Position numbers and translations under genes: made by a program. Shown piece after piece: positions 48,379-58,807 of a stretch of 64,000 nucleotides of DNA. Each line of letters opens with the position of its first letter. The first letter of the stretch is position 1. Source of the stretch: Hypericum androsaemum (lineage: Eukaryota > Streptophyta > Magnoliopsida > Malpighiales > Hypericaceae); the NCBI GenBank assembly GCA_963995505.1, contig OZ023190.1, positions 13,820,092 to 13,884,091 of the forward strand, read 5' to 3'. The notes beneath the pieces are model-generated. The model did not search any database. It was not told where the DNA came from and was given only the letters and a program-made list of their open reading frames with translations.

Positions 48379-49303
48379 TATTGGAATAAATGTATATTTA
48401 ATGCATTTAGCCCAAGCTGGAAGGCCTAAGCTGAAAAGCCCAAGCTGAGGATGAGAGAACCATTACCACATCAGAAATTGCAAGGGACTTTTTCCTATTT
48501 ATAAGGAGAAGCTCCAAGCTGGTGTAAGATTAAATATTCTACCTGAAGAGCTGATTAAGGCTGCCTGAGAGGATGGTGCGTAGCACATCCGAGCACGAGT
48601 ACGGGCACGTGCACTTGTACGCGTACGTGCGTGTGCGCATAATGTATTTGACGCAGGTCGCAATGGGTGCTTTGTGGCGCACTTGGCACGTGCGCATCAT
48701 CGCGAGGAGCTGGAGGAGCCTTAAAGTTTTGCCGAAGCTCAGACGAAGAGGCAGAAGGGCTGGAACATCCCGGAGACTTTCAGAAGGTCGAAGGGTTATG
48801 AGCAAATCTGAAAGGCGCACATGTGAATCCAGAAGTTTTTAGAACACCGAAGGGACGCAAGTGTACTGCCAGCCGGCCAAATAGGTGCCAACGACCTCCG
48901 AAGAGTCACGAATGAATTGGTTGAAGAGGCACCTGAAAGGCAGCCTGCCTGTTGGCCGAACGGATGCATTTTCTCTGAATTGCTTCGTGCCCCTTCGGAA
49001 GTGCCTGCCTCCACTCCACCCAGCGCCTATAAATAGGCCCCTCTCCCTCATTTGTAAATCACTCCGAATACTCATTGCATAAGCATTAGCAATAGTCGTT
49101 CTCCTCTCTCCCTATCTCAGAAAGTTCTGAATATCCAAGGTTCGCCTGAAGCTTCGAGGGTCGTTGTGCTACGAACTCGGAAGCAGCCTAGTCGTTGTAT
49201 CTTGGGGATGATACGGGACAATCTCGTCTTACGGAAAAAGAGTCCAACTCTTGCCTCGACTATACCAGATCCTAATCAAGTACACCACCTTCCACAAACA
49301 ACA
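48379..49303 (+). mobile_element. Copia 3' LTR
   Basis: 925 bp, homologous to the 5' LTR. It begins TATTGGAATAAAT (canonical TG has become TA) and ends ACAAACAACA, directly followed by the AGATT duplication. It retains about 200 bp (48590-48850) that the 5' LTR lacks. LTRs of one insertion are identical at birth, so this difference arose after integration. Confidence 0.92.
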
Positions 49304-49434
49304 AGATTGTGGTCACAGGTTTCATTAAAAATTTATCACTGTGAAAAAAAAATCAGAAAAAGAGCATTTGAAATATTTATATAACACCTTTCTTGAATGG
49401 TAAAGTGAGAGAAATCCTTGTCTACACGTGTGGC

Positions 49435-52400
49435 TAGGGGTGAGCAAAAAAATCGATATCCGATATCCGAATCCGATATCTAATTTTTTGTTCGGACTCA
49501 GATTTGGATAATTTATGTTCGGATTCAGATTTGGATTATCTAAATTTTTTTGTTCAGATTCGGATGCGGATTCGGATATGAAAAATATAATTTTAGATTA
49601 TCCGAATTTATATATATATATATATATGTTATACGATTAGAAGTTGGGAATGTAATGAGCTGGGCTTACCGTCTTTTTGTTTAGTAAATTAGAAGAACTC
49701 AAAAAGTCACAGCTGCTACCGATTCACCTCCTTACCACCATTGAGAGTCGAGAGTTGAGAGGTCAAAACCACTTAGAAACTCTAAATAAAATATTAGAAT
49801 AACTCTGATCAACTCGGTGCATGCAACATTTCTGGTCATCTCAGGTCTCAGTTGAATTCAAATGGTATAGTTGTCTTAATCTATTTCTTTATTTTAGCAT
49901 GAACAAGTTAGTGTTCTGGATTAATTTTTTTATTTTTACTTTTCGTTGCTTTGGTTACTTGTGCTCTAGGTTAGTTTATTATTTTTTTGTTGTTATCTGC
50001 GTGATTTCTATTAAAGTTGTTGACTATTGGTGATTTGTGTAAGAATAAAAAGTTATTGCTTTGATTTCTATTGCTTTGGTTTCTTGTTAGTTTTACTTGT
50101 TACTTTTATTCGGTGGAGTTTATGCAGTGATAGATAGCTATGTACTTTTTGTGCTCTTTGCTTTGAGTTTGGGTTTTTATTAATTGTTTTGGTTTGGACA
50201 GCTTTTGTTACATGTTGATATATTTGTATTTGCAGGGTGAACAAAGAGATACTATGGAGGGGGACAACACTGCCACCATTATTGCAAAAAAAAGAAAGGA
50301 GATGTCAACTAGGTCAGAATTTTGGAAGAGCTTCGAGAAATTCACTAAAGAAACTGAAACAATGGCCCGATGTCTCTATTGCAAGAAAGAGCTACGTGCC
50401 AACACTCAAAATGGAACGACGCCCCTCAAAAATTATTTGGCCATTTGCAAAAGAAATAATCTTTCGGAGTCTAACCAAGCGCAGCTGGTAGGAATGGTAG
50501 TACATGGTGAGAAATCTATTGTCACTTATAAGTATGATTATAATGCCGTGAGAAAGGCTTTGGCAAAGATGATAATTTTGGATGAACTGCCTTTCAAGTT
50601 TGTTATGGGATTAGGATTTAAGCTATTTATGGAGGTAGCATGTCCTAGATTTTCAATTCTATTAAGATGGACCATCCAACGTGATTGCTATCAAATATTT
50701 ATGAGTGAGAAAGAGATTATGAAAGACTTTTTTAAAAAGTCTTCACAAAGAATTTGCATGACCACTGATACTTGGACATCGTTGTAAAAAGTGAATTATA
50801 TATGTGTGACTGCCCACTTTATTGATGAAAATTAGATATTACATAAGAGGTTATTGAGTTTTGCTCCCATATTTTCACATAAAGGGAAAGATATAGGAAT
50901 TGCATTGGAGACATGCTTGCGAGAGTGGGAGATTGATAAAGTATTTACTGTCACAGTTGATAACGCAACTGCTAATGATAAGGTTGTTGGTTATTTGAGG
51001 GATAAGTTGAAAAGTAAGTACATTAGTGATGGCAAATACATGCATATGAGATGTGTTGCTCACATATTACACCTGATTGTGATGGATGAACTTGCTCTTT
51101 GTAACGATGCTGTGAATAAAGTTTGGATGGCGGTTAAATATATAAAGAATTCACTTGTAAGGTATGGAGTTTTCAAGAAAGCTGTATCTTTGGAAGATCT
51201 TCAATATAAAGGTTGGTTGAGCTTGGATGTGCGTACTAGGTGGAATTTAACTTACAAGATGTTGGATGGTGCACAAAAGTTGCAGAAAGCTTTTGTGAGG
51301 TATGAGGAGTTGGATCCTTTGTTCAAGTTCACTCTTCGTGATGAAAAAGATGAGAAGAAGTGTTTAGTCCCTACCGATGAAGATTGGGAGGAGCTGAGGA
51401 GATTGGTGACCATCCTAAAACGGTTCTACAATTTGACTTTGAGAGTTTCAGCATACAAAACAGTATGTTCTCATTCTTTCTTGCATGATGTTGCTAATAT
51501 GCATGCTATCTTTCAGAAATGGAAAGATGGTAATGATTTTAGCTTGTCAATGATGGCGATGCCCATGGCTGAAAAGTATGAAAAGTATTGGGGAGAGGAC
51601 AAAATGAGCATGTTGTTGTATATTGCAGTAGTTCTTGATCCTAGGAAGAAGCTAAGATTTTTGAGATTTACTTTGTTCGACATGTATGTGGATGGAAAAG
51701 GAGAACGTTTGTTTGAGAAGGTGAAGAGTGCTTTGTATGAATTGTTCAATGAGTACAAATGTAAGTTTGGATCTTCACTAGTCATGCTATCAAGTCATGT
51801 TGGTATTAGTAGCAAAGAAAAACCATGGAATGTGGATGATGATATTAATGATGATGACGATGATGAATTCATGACAACCAAAAGAATTAAACATTTCAAG
51901 ATCCAAGAACTTGGAGTTGGCGAAAGTAATAAGTCAGAGTTAGACAAATACTTGGGGGAGGATCTTGAAGATGACGATAATGATGAATTTGACATTTTAT
52001 CATGGTGGAAGGTTTTGAGTTCTAGATTCTCCATTCTTGGTCATATGGCTCGTGTTGTTCTAGCTATACCTGTCTTTACTGTTGTTTCGGAGGCTACATT
52101 TAGTAAAGGAGGACGAGTACTTGATGCATTTAGGAGTTCATTATCTCCTAGGATTGTAGAATCTCTCTTATGCACTCAAGATTGACTTCGAGGCATGTCA
52201 TCACATATCAATGTTGAAGAAGATTTTGATGAAATGGAAGAGCTTGAGGATGGTAATATTTTTGTTCCTTTTAATTATAAGCTATTTCAATGTCACAGTT
52301 TTATTTACGAATAATTCATTGCATATACTTTTAATTGCAGGTTTTTTGTCTATGGGGATGGATATATACCAAAAGTTTATGGATTCCAAGAGTCCATATT

Positions 52401-52808
52401 GATGAGCTATTGAAGAAGAGCTTCAGATTTTATTGCATATTGAAAAACTATTAAGAAGCCCATTTTGAAAAATTCGGATGCTACTGTGTGTTTAAAATGT
52501 TACTGTACTTTGAAGATTAAATTGTTTAAATTTTGAAGTCACTGTTGTCAATTTACTTTAAGATTTGATGGAATCATTTAAAATGGCTGTAAACAGTTCG
52601 ATGATGTTTAAATTTTGAAGATGGAAGTTGGAACTGGAAATGCTTCAAGACTTAAAATTCGGATAATTTGAATTATTCGAGTCCGAATCCGAAATAATTT
52701 TGGATAATTTCTTATTCGGATTCGAATCGAAAAATAGTAATTTTGGATATTTCAGATAATGAAAAATTCAAATAATTCGGATTCAGATTATCCGAATGCT
52801 CACTCCTA
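49435..52808 (+). mobile_element. hAT element with degenerate RICESLEEPER-type transposase
   Basis: The ends are TAGGGGTGAGCA and TGCTCACTCCTA, inverted repeats with one mismatch. Subterminal sequence is full of ATCCGAATCCGA and CGGATT motifs in both orientations, as expected for hAT transposase-binding sites. The only flanking match is 4 bp (TGGC), so the 8-bp duplication has decayed. The 3374-bp length with a full-size transposase frame indicates a formerly autonomous copy. It lies 131 bases beyond the Copia element. Confidence 0.87.
50254..52260 (+). pseudogene. hAT transposase (zinc-finger BED, RICESLEEPER-like)
   Basis: The start ATG 50254 follows a probable intron acceptor (TTTGCAG). 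One frame runs through to the C-terminus but holds three nonsense codons: TAA 50785, TAG 50833 and TGA 52183. In order it shows a BED finger (MARCLYCKKEL, with Tyr where the metal-binding His of LKNHL is expected); the RNase H-like core (CMTTDTWTSL, FTVTVDNATANDKVVGYLRDKL, MRCVAHILHLIVMDEL, RTRWNLTYKML); and the hAT dimerisation domain (WWKVLSSRFSILGHMARVVLAIPVFTVVSEATFS, split here for reading, then GGRVLDAFRSSLSP). The stops stand where relatives have Gln, Trp and Trp. Intact members cut and paste DNA or serve as domesticated plant regulators; this copy is inactive. Confidence 0.9.
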
Positions 52809-53390
52809 TGGCGATTGCTGCTAAATATCACCTTGGTTTTTTCAATACTATTTACGACTTTTTTTGAATACGTTAAATTTTATTATAATAATATTTATAA
52901 TAAATAACCGATCAATTTTCGCTCCCATGATGGCCACGTGTAAATGTCTTAGCTAAACTTAAGGAGGCGTTGTCTTTATTTATTTGGTTTGAGTTCTGAT
53001 TAAGACTGGATTTATTCTAGGACTGCTTGGGGTTCCGACATAGTCAAACTGAGGTGTCGAATATGCTTGGATCATCAACGGACAAGCAAGCCAGAACATT
53101 AAATTATTTGGTCCGTTTCACTTGTAACGTCAAAATTCAAGCTTACCAAAATGAAAATATATTTAGTGTTCGGTTGTAATTTGAGATTTGTTTAGGTAGG
53201 GTTAGTCTCTGTGTGGTGGTGGTGGTTAGCTGGGGATTGGATTCAGGGGGGACTACATAAAAATCATCCCCATGCTATGGACTAAATATGGACCTTTAGA
53301 TTTAATCAAATTCTTTTTTTTCAGATCTGATGGTCAGAATCTGTTGAGGATATTTTCGAGTTTTTATCCAAACATACTTATTAGGATTTT
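52809..53390. other. Intergenic sequence between hAT element and poly-C array
   Basis: No gene is recognised. A TATA-like ACTATATAAATC at about 53391 directly precedes the C-rich array. Confidence 0.5.
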
Positions 53391-53399
53391 ACTATATAA

Positions 53400-53675
53400 A
53401 TCCCCCCTCCCCCCACTACAACCCCGCCGTTCCCAAAACCCCCCCGATCCCGATTAACCCCTCCCCCCCTCCGATCCCGATTACCCCCACCCACCCTCCC
53501 CCCCCCCCCCCCCCCCCCCCACATCCCGATTACCCCCACCCCCCCCTCCCCCTCTCTCCCCGATCCCGATTAACACACCCCCCCCCCCCCCCCCCATCCC
53601 GATTACCCCCACCCCCCCCTCCCCCTCTCTCCCCGATCCCGATTAACCCCCCCCCCCCCCCCCCCCCCCCCACCT
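53400..53675. repeat. Poly-C array with 73-bp higher-order repeat
   Basis: Long cytosine runs of about 30 bases alternate with segments reading ATCCCGATTACCCCCACCC and CCTCTCTCCCCGATCCCGAT. The ATCCCGATTACC start recurs at 53523 and 53596, a 73-bp period, with an earlier variant at 53473. This C-content cannot encode a normal protein. The minus strand is poly-G. Run lengths may be inexact because such tracts are hard to sequence. Confidence 0.85.
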
Positions 53676-54134
53676 GCTGCCGCCTCCCTCTCGACCTCAG
53701 TCTGCGACTTCGGCAAGGTCACCGTGACGACGGTACTTGGCGAGAACGACGACGGTTGGGCGAGGACAATGATGACTTGGAGAGGACGACGATTCTTGTG
53801 GACGGTGCTTGGCGGCGGCGACGGCGGTTTGGCAATTTTGGATAGAGAGACAGACGATTTGGCGAGGACATCTGGCGGTTTGGCGAGGACGAAGACGGTT
53901 CGGCGATTACAGGGTTCACCCCTCTCGTTAGCTTTTGAATTCAATTAATCTGATGGAGATGCCTTGGTCATTCGATTAATCCTTAGCTTTCCTTAGGTTG
54001 TTGATCGTTTTTCTTTTTGTTGTTTTTTTTAAGGTTTTTTTGTTCGGAATGTTATTTTTTGGTATTGATTATTGGAGATGAAAGGATGATGTCATCAATT
54101 TTTTTGTTTTTTTTCTAAGAGTATTTTTGTCAAT
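53676..54134. other. GC-rich low-complexity stretch and spacer
   Basis: Bases 53700-53930 are GC-rich and open on both strands, with repeated TTGGCGAGGAC motifs. Neither translation shows a known domain; the amino-acid runs (SSPNRR-type or GGDGG-type) look repetitive. It may be the leader or exon of a degraded gene or element. Confidence 0.3.
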
Positions 54135-54142
54135 ACTCTTAG

Positions 54143-54540
54143 AAATCATTACCAATATTAAAGTAGAATGATACCAATATCCTAGAACGATGATACCAAT
54201 ATTTGAGAAGGATGAAACCAATATTCGAGAAGAATGAAACCAATACATTCGAATGGTATACATTTTCACTTATAATGAGATACCAATATTGGAGAAGATG
54301 AAAACCAATATCATGGTGGGATGAAACCAATATCATAGTAGAATGAAACCAATATCATAGTAGAATAGAATGAAACCAATATCATAGTAGAATGAAACCA
54401 ATGTCATAGTAGAATGAAACCAATAACGTAGAAAATGAAAACCAATATCATAGTAGAATGAAACCAATATCATAACAGAATGAAACCAATAGCACAGAAG
54501 ATGGAAACCAATATCCGAGAAAATGGAAACCAATATATCC
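54143..54540. repeat. 22-bp minisatellite (AATGAAACCAATATCATAGTAG), about 18 copies
   Basis: The core ACCAATAT recurs every 22 bases (54151, 54173, 54195, 54217, 54239 and onward), with AATGAAACC and CATAGTAG flanks. Copies vary by substitution and small indels. The minus-strand frames crossing it are repeat artefacts. It is unrelated in sequence to the 22-bp array at 4925-5078. Confidence 0.9.
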
Positions 54541-54865
54541 GCTGATATTTTTTTTAATTATTTTAATTAGTGTATTTCCAATATTGCCCCTGTCCCTTTC
54601 AGTGGGGATTACCCCTGTCCCCACTGAATTTGAACCCGGTTAGCTGACCCAGAAATTTAATTTAGTGGAAGCAATAACATTAAATATATTTTTATCGTTG
54701 AGTGACTGGTATATTGCATTAAATAAGTTGTTGATATTAATAAATTAGAAAAAGTCTACTTTATTACTGTGGTTTCCGGGCTTGATGCATAAGGGTTTGT
54801 GGTTTAAAACTCATCAAAAAAGTCTGTGGTTTCTGGGACATATTAATTAAAGGCTCGGATAGGTC

Positions 54866-55166
54866 CAGGGACGGAGGGAGGAGGGATATTGTGCAGGCAA
54901 TTGCCCCCACTTAATTTTTTTTTGTTTGATAACTAAGTATATTTTTTAATGTATGTCCCCACTAAAATTAGAAATTGACCCCACTAAAAAATTAATCAAC
55001 CTAAAAATTGAAACCAGAATGTCTCATTACCGACTTATCATATGCTAGTCGGGCCCAAGAAAGTGTGTATTCCAAATGTCAAACAAGTTATCGAGTTCGT
55101 ATAGAATTTGACCATAAGCAAAAATTATATTTTTTCCACTCCCTAAATTTTCTGGTTCCGCCCCTG
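54866..55166. mobile_element. 301-bp MITE with hAT-like ends
   Basis: Begins CAGGGACGGA and ends TTCCGCCCCTG, inverted repeats of the CAGGGGCGGA class. It is flanked by the exact 7-base repeat ATAGGTC (54859-54865 and 55167-55173). There is no coding capacity; internal TCCCCACT/ACCCCACT motifs repeat. Superfamily assignment rests on terminal sequence only. Confidence 0.7.
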
Positions 55167-55173
55167 ATAGGTC

Positions 55174-56215
55174 CCCAAGTCTAGTCGACGTCCTTAGAAC
55201 TTGCCACGTCAGAACGATACCATTTTTCAGCCTATGTGGATATTCCTGTCGGCGGCCGGTCATTCTGAAATATATTTGGAACGACCAAGCCTTTTGTGTT
55301 TGAAACGACCAATGAGATTTGAAACGACCAATGAGTTGGACATCATATTGCTTCCGACACGAAAATCAGTGGGATATGTTTTTTAGAGTAAAAATCTAGT
55401 ACGAAGTTGTGGTCACATTTAAGAATATTAGTCTCGAAATCAATTCGAGCACAAATTTGACATATCAATCTGCTACTTGGTTCTCAAAAAAATCTACTAC
55501 TTGACATATCAAGCCCTTCAATGTGGTGGTTTAAAAGTAATACGATTTTTTCACATAATTCAATGTATTTTTTATAGCGTCTGCATCCGGCCCAGTACTA
55601 ATCCATGTTATGCGTTACCGAGAAAATATCCGCTTTCAGGTTGGAACACATCTGCCTCTAACACTGAAGCCTACATTGGCTTTGTAAGTGAACAGGGAGC
55701 AACTTATTGCTCCTAGTTGCAACTTTCTGGCTCTTGTCTAATTGGTGACAAAAAACAAGAACATAATTAGGCAAATAAAGTTGAGACAGTTAACCTGCCC
55801 ATAATCAACAACAAGTCAAACTCTTTTAGTGATATAAACCAAGAGAATAAATGAACCCAATTCCAGCCTGCAATTTCAAACACAGTACTCTTCAGTATTC
55901 ATTCATTTGCCTTGCGTGTATTATTTGGCAAAAATGTTAATTAACCTCTTCAATTTAATATGAAATCACTGGTAACTATTGAGATTATATAAGTGTGGTG
56001 ATCTTATTTATAAGTGTTGAAAATCTAACGACTGTGTTTAGATTTTGGGTTGGAGAATTCATGACCCACGTAACATGAGTAAACAAAATCAGCTGCTGCT
56101 GCCATATATAGGCAATCAGTTGAATTATAAAACTTCAAAATGCCACCAGCAATTCCCTGCTACAGATTAATCAATGCACACAGAAAGCAGTGAATTTCTT
56201 TTCTCCTTAATTAAG
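55174..56215. other. Intergenic sequence upstream of the PMEI-like cluster
   Basis: AACGACCAATGAGATTTGAA and related AACGACCAA units repeat near 55280-55335. Otherwise no gene, RNA or element is seen. The frame at 55477-55716 has no recognisable features. Confidence 0.5.
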
Positions 56216-56224
56216 CTATATAAG
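56216..56224 (+). promoter_or_regulatory. TATA box of the first PMEI-like gene
   Basis: CTATATAAG lies 84 bases before the start codon at 56300, matching the plant TATA consensus and spacing. Confidence 0.7.
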
Positions 56225-56299
56225 TCCTGGCCTTGAAGGTCTGGCTCTTCATACACCTTAGAAGCTTAATTAATTCACGCATACAGTATTATCATAGCA

Positions 56300-56785
56300 A
56301 TGGCTTCCTCCATAGGCAAACTGGGCTACCCACATAACCTCCTCATCCTCTTCCTCGTGATCGTCTTCTTCGTTGCACCAGCAGCATCGGTTGAATTGGA
56401 AGCCCGGAAAGAGGCAGCCCTCGGCCTAATCCAACGCCTAGGCGACAACGAGAAGGCGTTGATACATCAGATCTCGGGCCTGATCAGCTCATCATCGGTT
56501 GACTCGAACGGGAAGTACTGGGACATCTTCATCATCCTAACGAAATGCGTCACCGGACTCGACGGCTCGTACAAGGATCTGAAGCAGGCGTTGGCCTCTT
56601 TCAAGACGGGCAATTACCTCACGGCAAAGCTGTTCCTGAACGACGCTTACCTGACTCACCTGACGTGCAGAAACAACGTCGCGATGGGCGGCTGGCCGAT
56701 TGTGAAGGGAGTACTTTTCCCGCCGTTGCAGAGTAATCTGCAGCTCTACGAGGAGACGATCAAGAGCCTGGACTCAATTGCCTAG
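56300..56785 (+). CDS. Secreted invertase/pectin methylesterase inhibitor-like protein, copy 1
   Basis: Single exon, 161 residues. Residues 1-30 form a signal peptide (LLILFLVIVFFVAPAASV), so the product should enter the secretory pathway. The helical core resembles the PMEI domain, especially LTKCVTGLDGSYKDLKQALASFKTGNY and LNDAYLTHLTCRNN. Family members normally have four conserved Cys forming two disulfides; here only the later pair is present and the N-terminal hairpin pair is missing. Its ability to inhibit invertase or pectin methylesterase is therefore doubtful. It is the first of three same-strand relatives within 6 kb, closest in sequence to the second. The frame is intact. Confidence 0.8.
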   Translation: MASSIGKLGYPHNLLILFLVIVFFVAPAASVELEARKEAALGLIQRLGDNEKALIHQISGLISSSSVDSNGKYWDIFIILTKCVTGLDGSYKDLKQALASFKTGNYLTAKLFLNDAYLTHLTCRNNVAMGGWPIVKGVLFPPLQSNLQLYEETIKSLDSIA

Positions 56786-58189
56786 TCTTAATTAGTTGGC
56801 TGGGGGTAGCTCCATTTTGGTCGGGTCTTGTTTGGACAAGTGATGACATACATTATGTCATGCAAGTGAATAAGAGCTACTAGCTACTCGTGCTAATGTG
56901 GCACCTTGACTGATCCGATCTTTTTTCATTTTTAGTTTGAACCGGTCAATTTCGAGTCAACCAAATATTCAAACCGTCTAATTGGATCAAATTTCGAGCA
57001 GTTCTACCTCTTCTCAAGTTTTGGTTAAAAATATGATTTATGATCTTTCAGGCGACAGTCGAATCGGTTGGACCAGTTTTAAAATATTGTGTACAACACC
57101 ACAACACACCTGCTTTTCTCAATACCGTGCTAACGGATCTGGTGTCTACGTAGTGAATTTTTCTGTAACGTCTTGTGATTCGGCTGACCATTTCCACGAA
57201 CCAATATGAGTTTTTTCAGAGTGTTTTATTCTCACTATTACGCATCCCGAAAACTTTATAGGAGGTCATTCATCCTGAAATTGTCCCAGATGTGTACCAA
57301 AAAAGAAGGTGCACATTCTCCTCTCCTTTTTTTTATACGCGATGTTCTCGTCGCGACACACAGAACAATCCCAGAATTACTCATTTTCAGACAGAATATA
57401 TTATTTACAGGTATCACATTTCTGGTATCTAATATTTTTGTTGATAAGTTTTAGTATCCAGTATTCTCAAATCTTATTTATAAGATGACTCAAATTCAAC
57501 TATTCCACGGCAAGTTAGTAATCGGCTGTCAAATTCAACGACCAGGACCAAATTTTTTCGAACTGGCGCTGGATGAGTCGCTGACACTCTTTACGTTACT
57601 AGCTTGTAACTTGTATGGTTCTTGGTTTTTTTTTCTTTTCGTTTTTCTACTTGAATATCGTCCGCCAGTTTTTGGTCAATTGCTGACAGAAACAAGAACA
57701 CATCAAAAGAAGACGCTCATAAGGCACAAGACGTGAAACTACCTCAGTGTTATAATTAAGCCAAAGACAAGAAATGAAACGACCGAGTAATTAATGAATC
57801 TCCCGTTGTGGGTAATAGTGAAACCAACTTTTTTTTACATGACCTGGTATAAGGACACGTAGTGAACTACATAATCCAAATTTGAATCGAAAATGACTTT
57901 TAAAAGGTATCGAAATTCTTCGAATAAATATTTAACTCAAGATCTTTTATTTAAAATAGAACAACTATATACTAATTGACACCAACTAGCTAATCCACAA
58001 GCTTCGAAGACATGCAAAAGTATTTTTTAAAATTAATTAAACATCTTCAACTTTATCGAGAATCAGTCTTCTTTTCCCCAGAGTGAGTAAATGAATCAGT
58101 TGTAACTGCCTTGGAAATCAATCACAAACCTTCAAAAAATATTTCAAACGTAACTTTTTATTTGAAGAGAATCCGATGTAACTCGATGA
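56786..58189. other. Spacer between PMEI-like copies 1 and 2
   Basis: AT-rich. The frames at 56982-57209, 57206-57454 and 57485-57736 have no recognisable features or promoter context. No repeat is evident. Confidence 0.5.
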
Positions 58190-58198
58190 CTATATATA
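58190..58198 (+). promoter_or_regulatory. TATA box of the second PMEI-like gene
   Basis: CTATATATA lies 81 bases before the start codon chosen at 58271, similar to the spacing in the first copy. Confidence 0.65.
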
Positions 58199-58270
58199 CA
58201 TATCACCATGGAAGGGCTATTCACATAATCTCAACTAGTGATTAACTCATCAAATTACCATAATCAGGAG

Positions 58271-58807
58271 ATGTCTTCTCCCATTTGCAAATTGGTCTAC
58301 GCACCTCTCCTCCTTCTCCTTGTCCCTGTTCTGCTCAAGCACCAAAATGTTGCAGCAGCAGCAGTCGATGATAGGATCGAACCCGCGAAACCAACCGACG
58401 ATCTCTCGCCATCAGTGCCAGCAATCGTCGAGGAAGAGACCGCCACCTATCTGGTGCAATACCTATACAACCACGAGGAGGTGCTGATAGGTAAAATGTC
58501 GGACCTAAAGTCCGAGGCCCCGGATGGCGATTGGAAGGCCATCCTCACAAGCTGCATCACGTCGCATGTTCAAGCACACAAGGAGCTGGAACAAGCTTTG
58601 GCCTCCCTCAAACAGCACGATTTCTTCGCGGCCAAGAAACACGTGAGCGATGCTCTTCAGGGTTGCGTTCAATGCCACAAGAGCATCGACAAGGGCAAAG
58701 GGGGATTCTGTAAGACCGTCGGATCGGCCATTGAAGTTCACGAGAAGCTTTACGACGAGGCGATCGGGTATCTGGGCACCCTGCATCGTCACCAGCTGCA
58801 GAATTGA
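58271..58807 (+). CDS. Secreted invertase/pectin methylesterase inhibitor-like protein, copy 2
   Basis: Single exon, 178 residues from ATG 58271 (MSSPICKLVYAPLLL), which aligns with the start of copy 1 (MASSIGKLGYPHNLL). An in-frame ATG at 58238 would add 11 residues before the signal peptide and is less likely. A signal sequence (residues 8-35), a short acidic linker and the PMEI-like helical core follow (LTSCITSHVQAHKELEQALASLKQHDF, ALQGCVQCHKS). The classic N-terminal Cys pair is absent, but two extra Cys (CVQCHK, GFCKTV) occur near the end. The target enzyme is unknown. ALASLKQHDF versus ALASFKTGNY shows that copies 1 and 2 are paralogues. Confidence 0.8.
   Translation: MSSPICKLVYAPLLLLLVPVLLKHQNVAAAAVDDRIEPAKPTDDLSPSVPAIVEEETATYLVQYLYNHEEVLIGKMSDLKSEAPDGDWKAILTSCITSHVQAHKELEQALASLKQHDFFAAKKHVSDALQGCVQCHKSIDKGKGGFCKTVGSAIEVHEKLYDEAIGYLGTLHRHQLQN

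Larger units (their letters stand above)
42438..49303 (+). mobile_element. Complete but inactive Ty1/Copia LTR retrotransposon
   Basis: It has two LTRs (42438-43170, 48379-49303), flanking AGATT duplications and an internal gag-pol region in Copia order (gag, protease, integrase, reverse transcriptase, RNase H). A GTGGGGATTA-like purine tract lies just before the 3' LTR. Total length is 6866 bp, including a 726-bp MITE nested at 43181-43906. Roughly twenty in-frame nonsense codons close gag-pol, yet no frameshift occurs, so it died by point mutation. It inserted about 460 bases beyond the HAK pseudogene. Confidence 0.95.

Noticed and set aside
53603..53948. Gly/Pro-rich open frames over the poly-C array and GC-rich stretch
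   Set aside because: Low complexity on both strands, with homopolymer-encoded residues; no domain recognised.
54069..54533. Repetitive minus-strand frames over the 22-bp array, considered as a repeat protein or CRISPR-like array
   Set aside because: The units are contiguous with no unique spacers and their length is not a multiple of three; it is a minisatellite in a plant genome.
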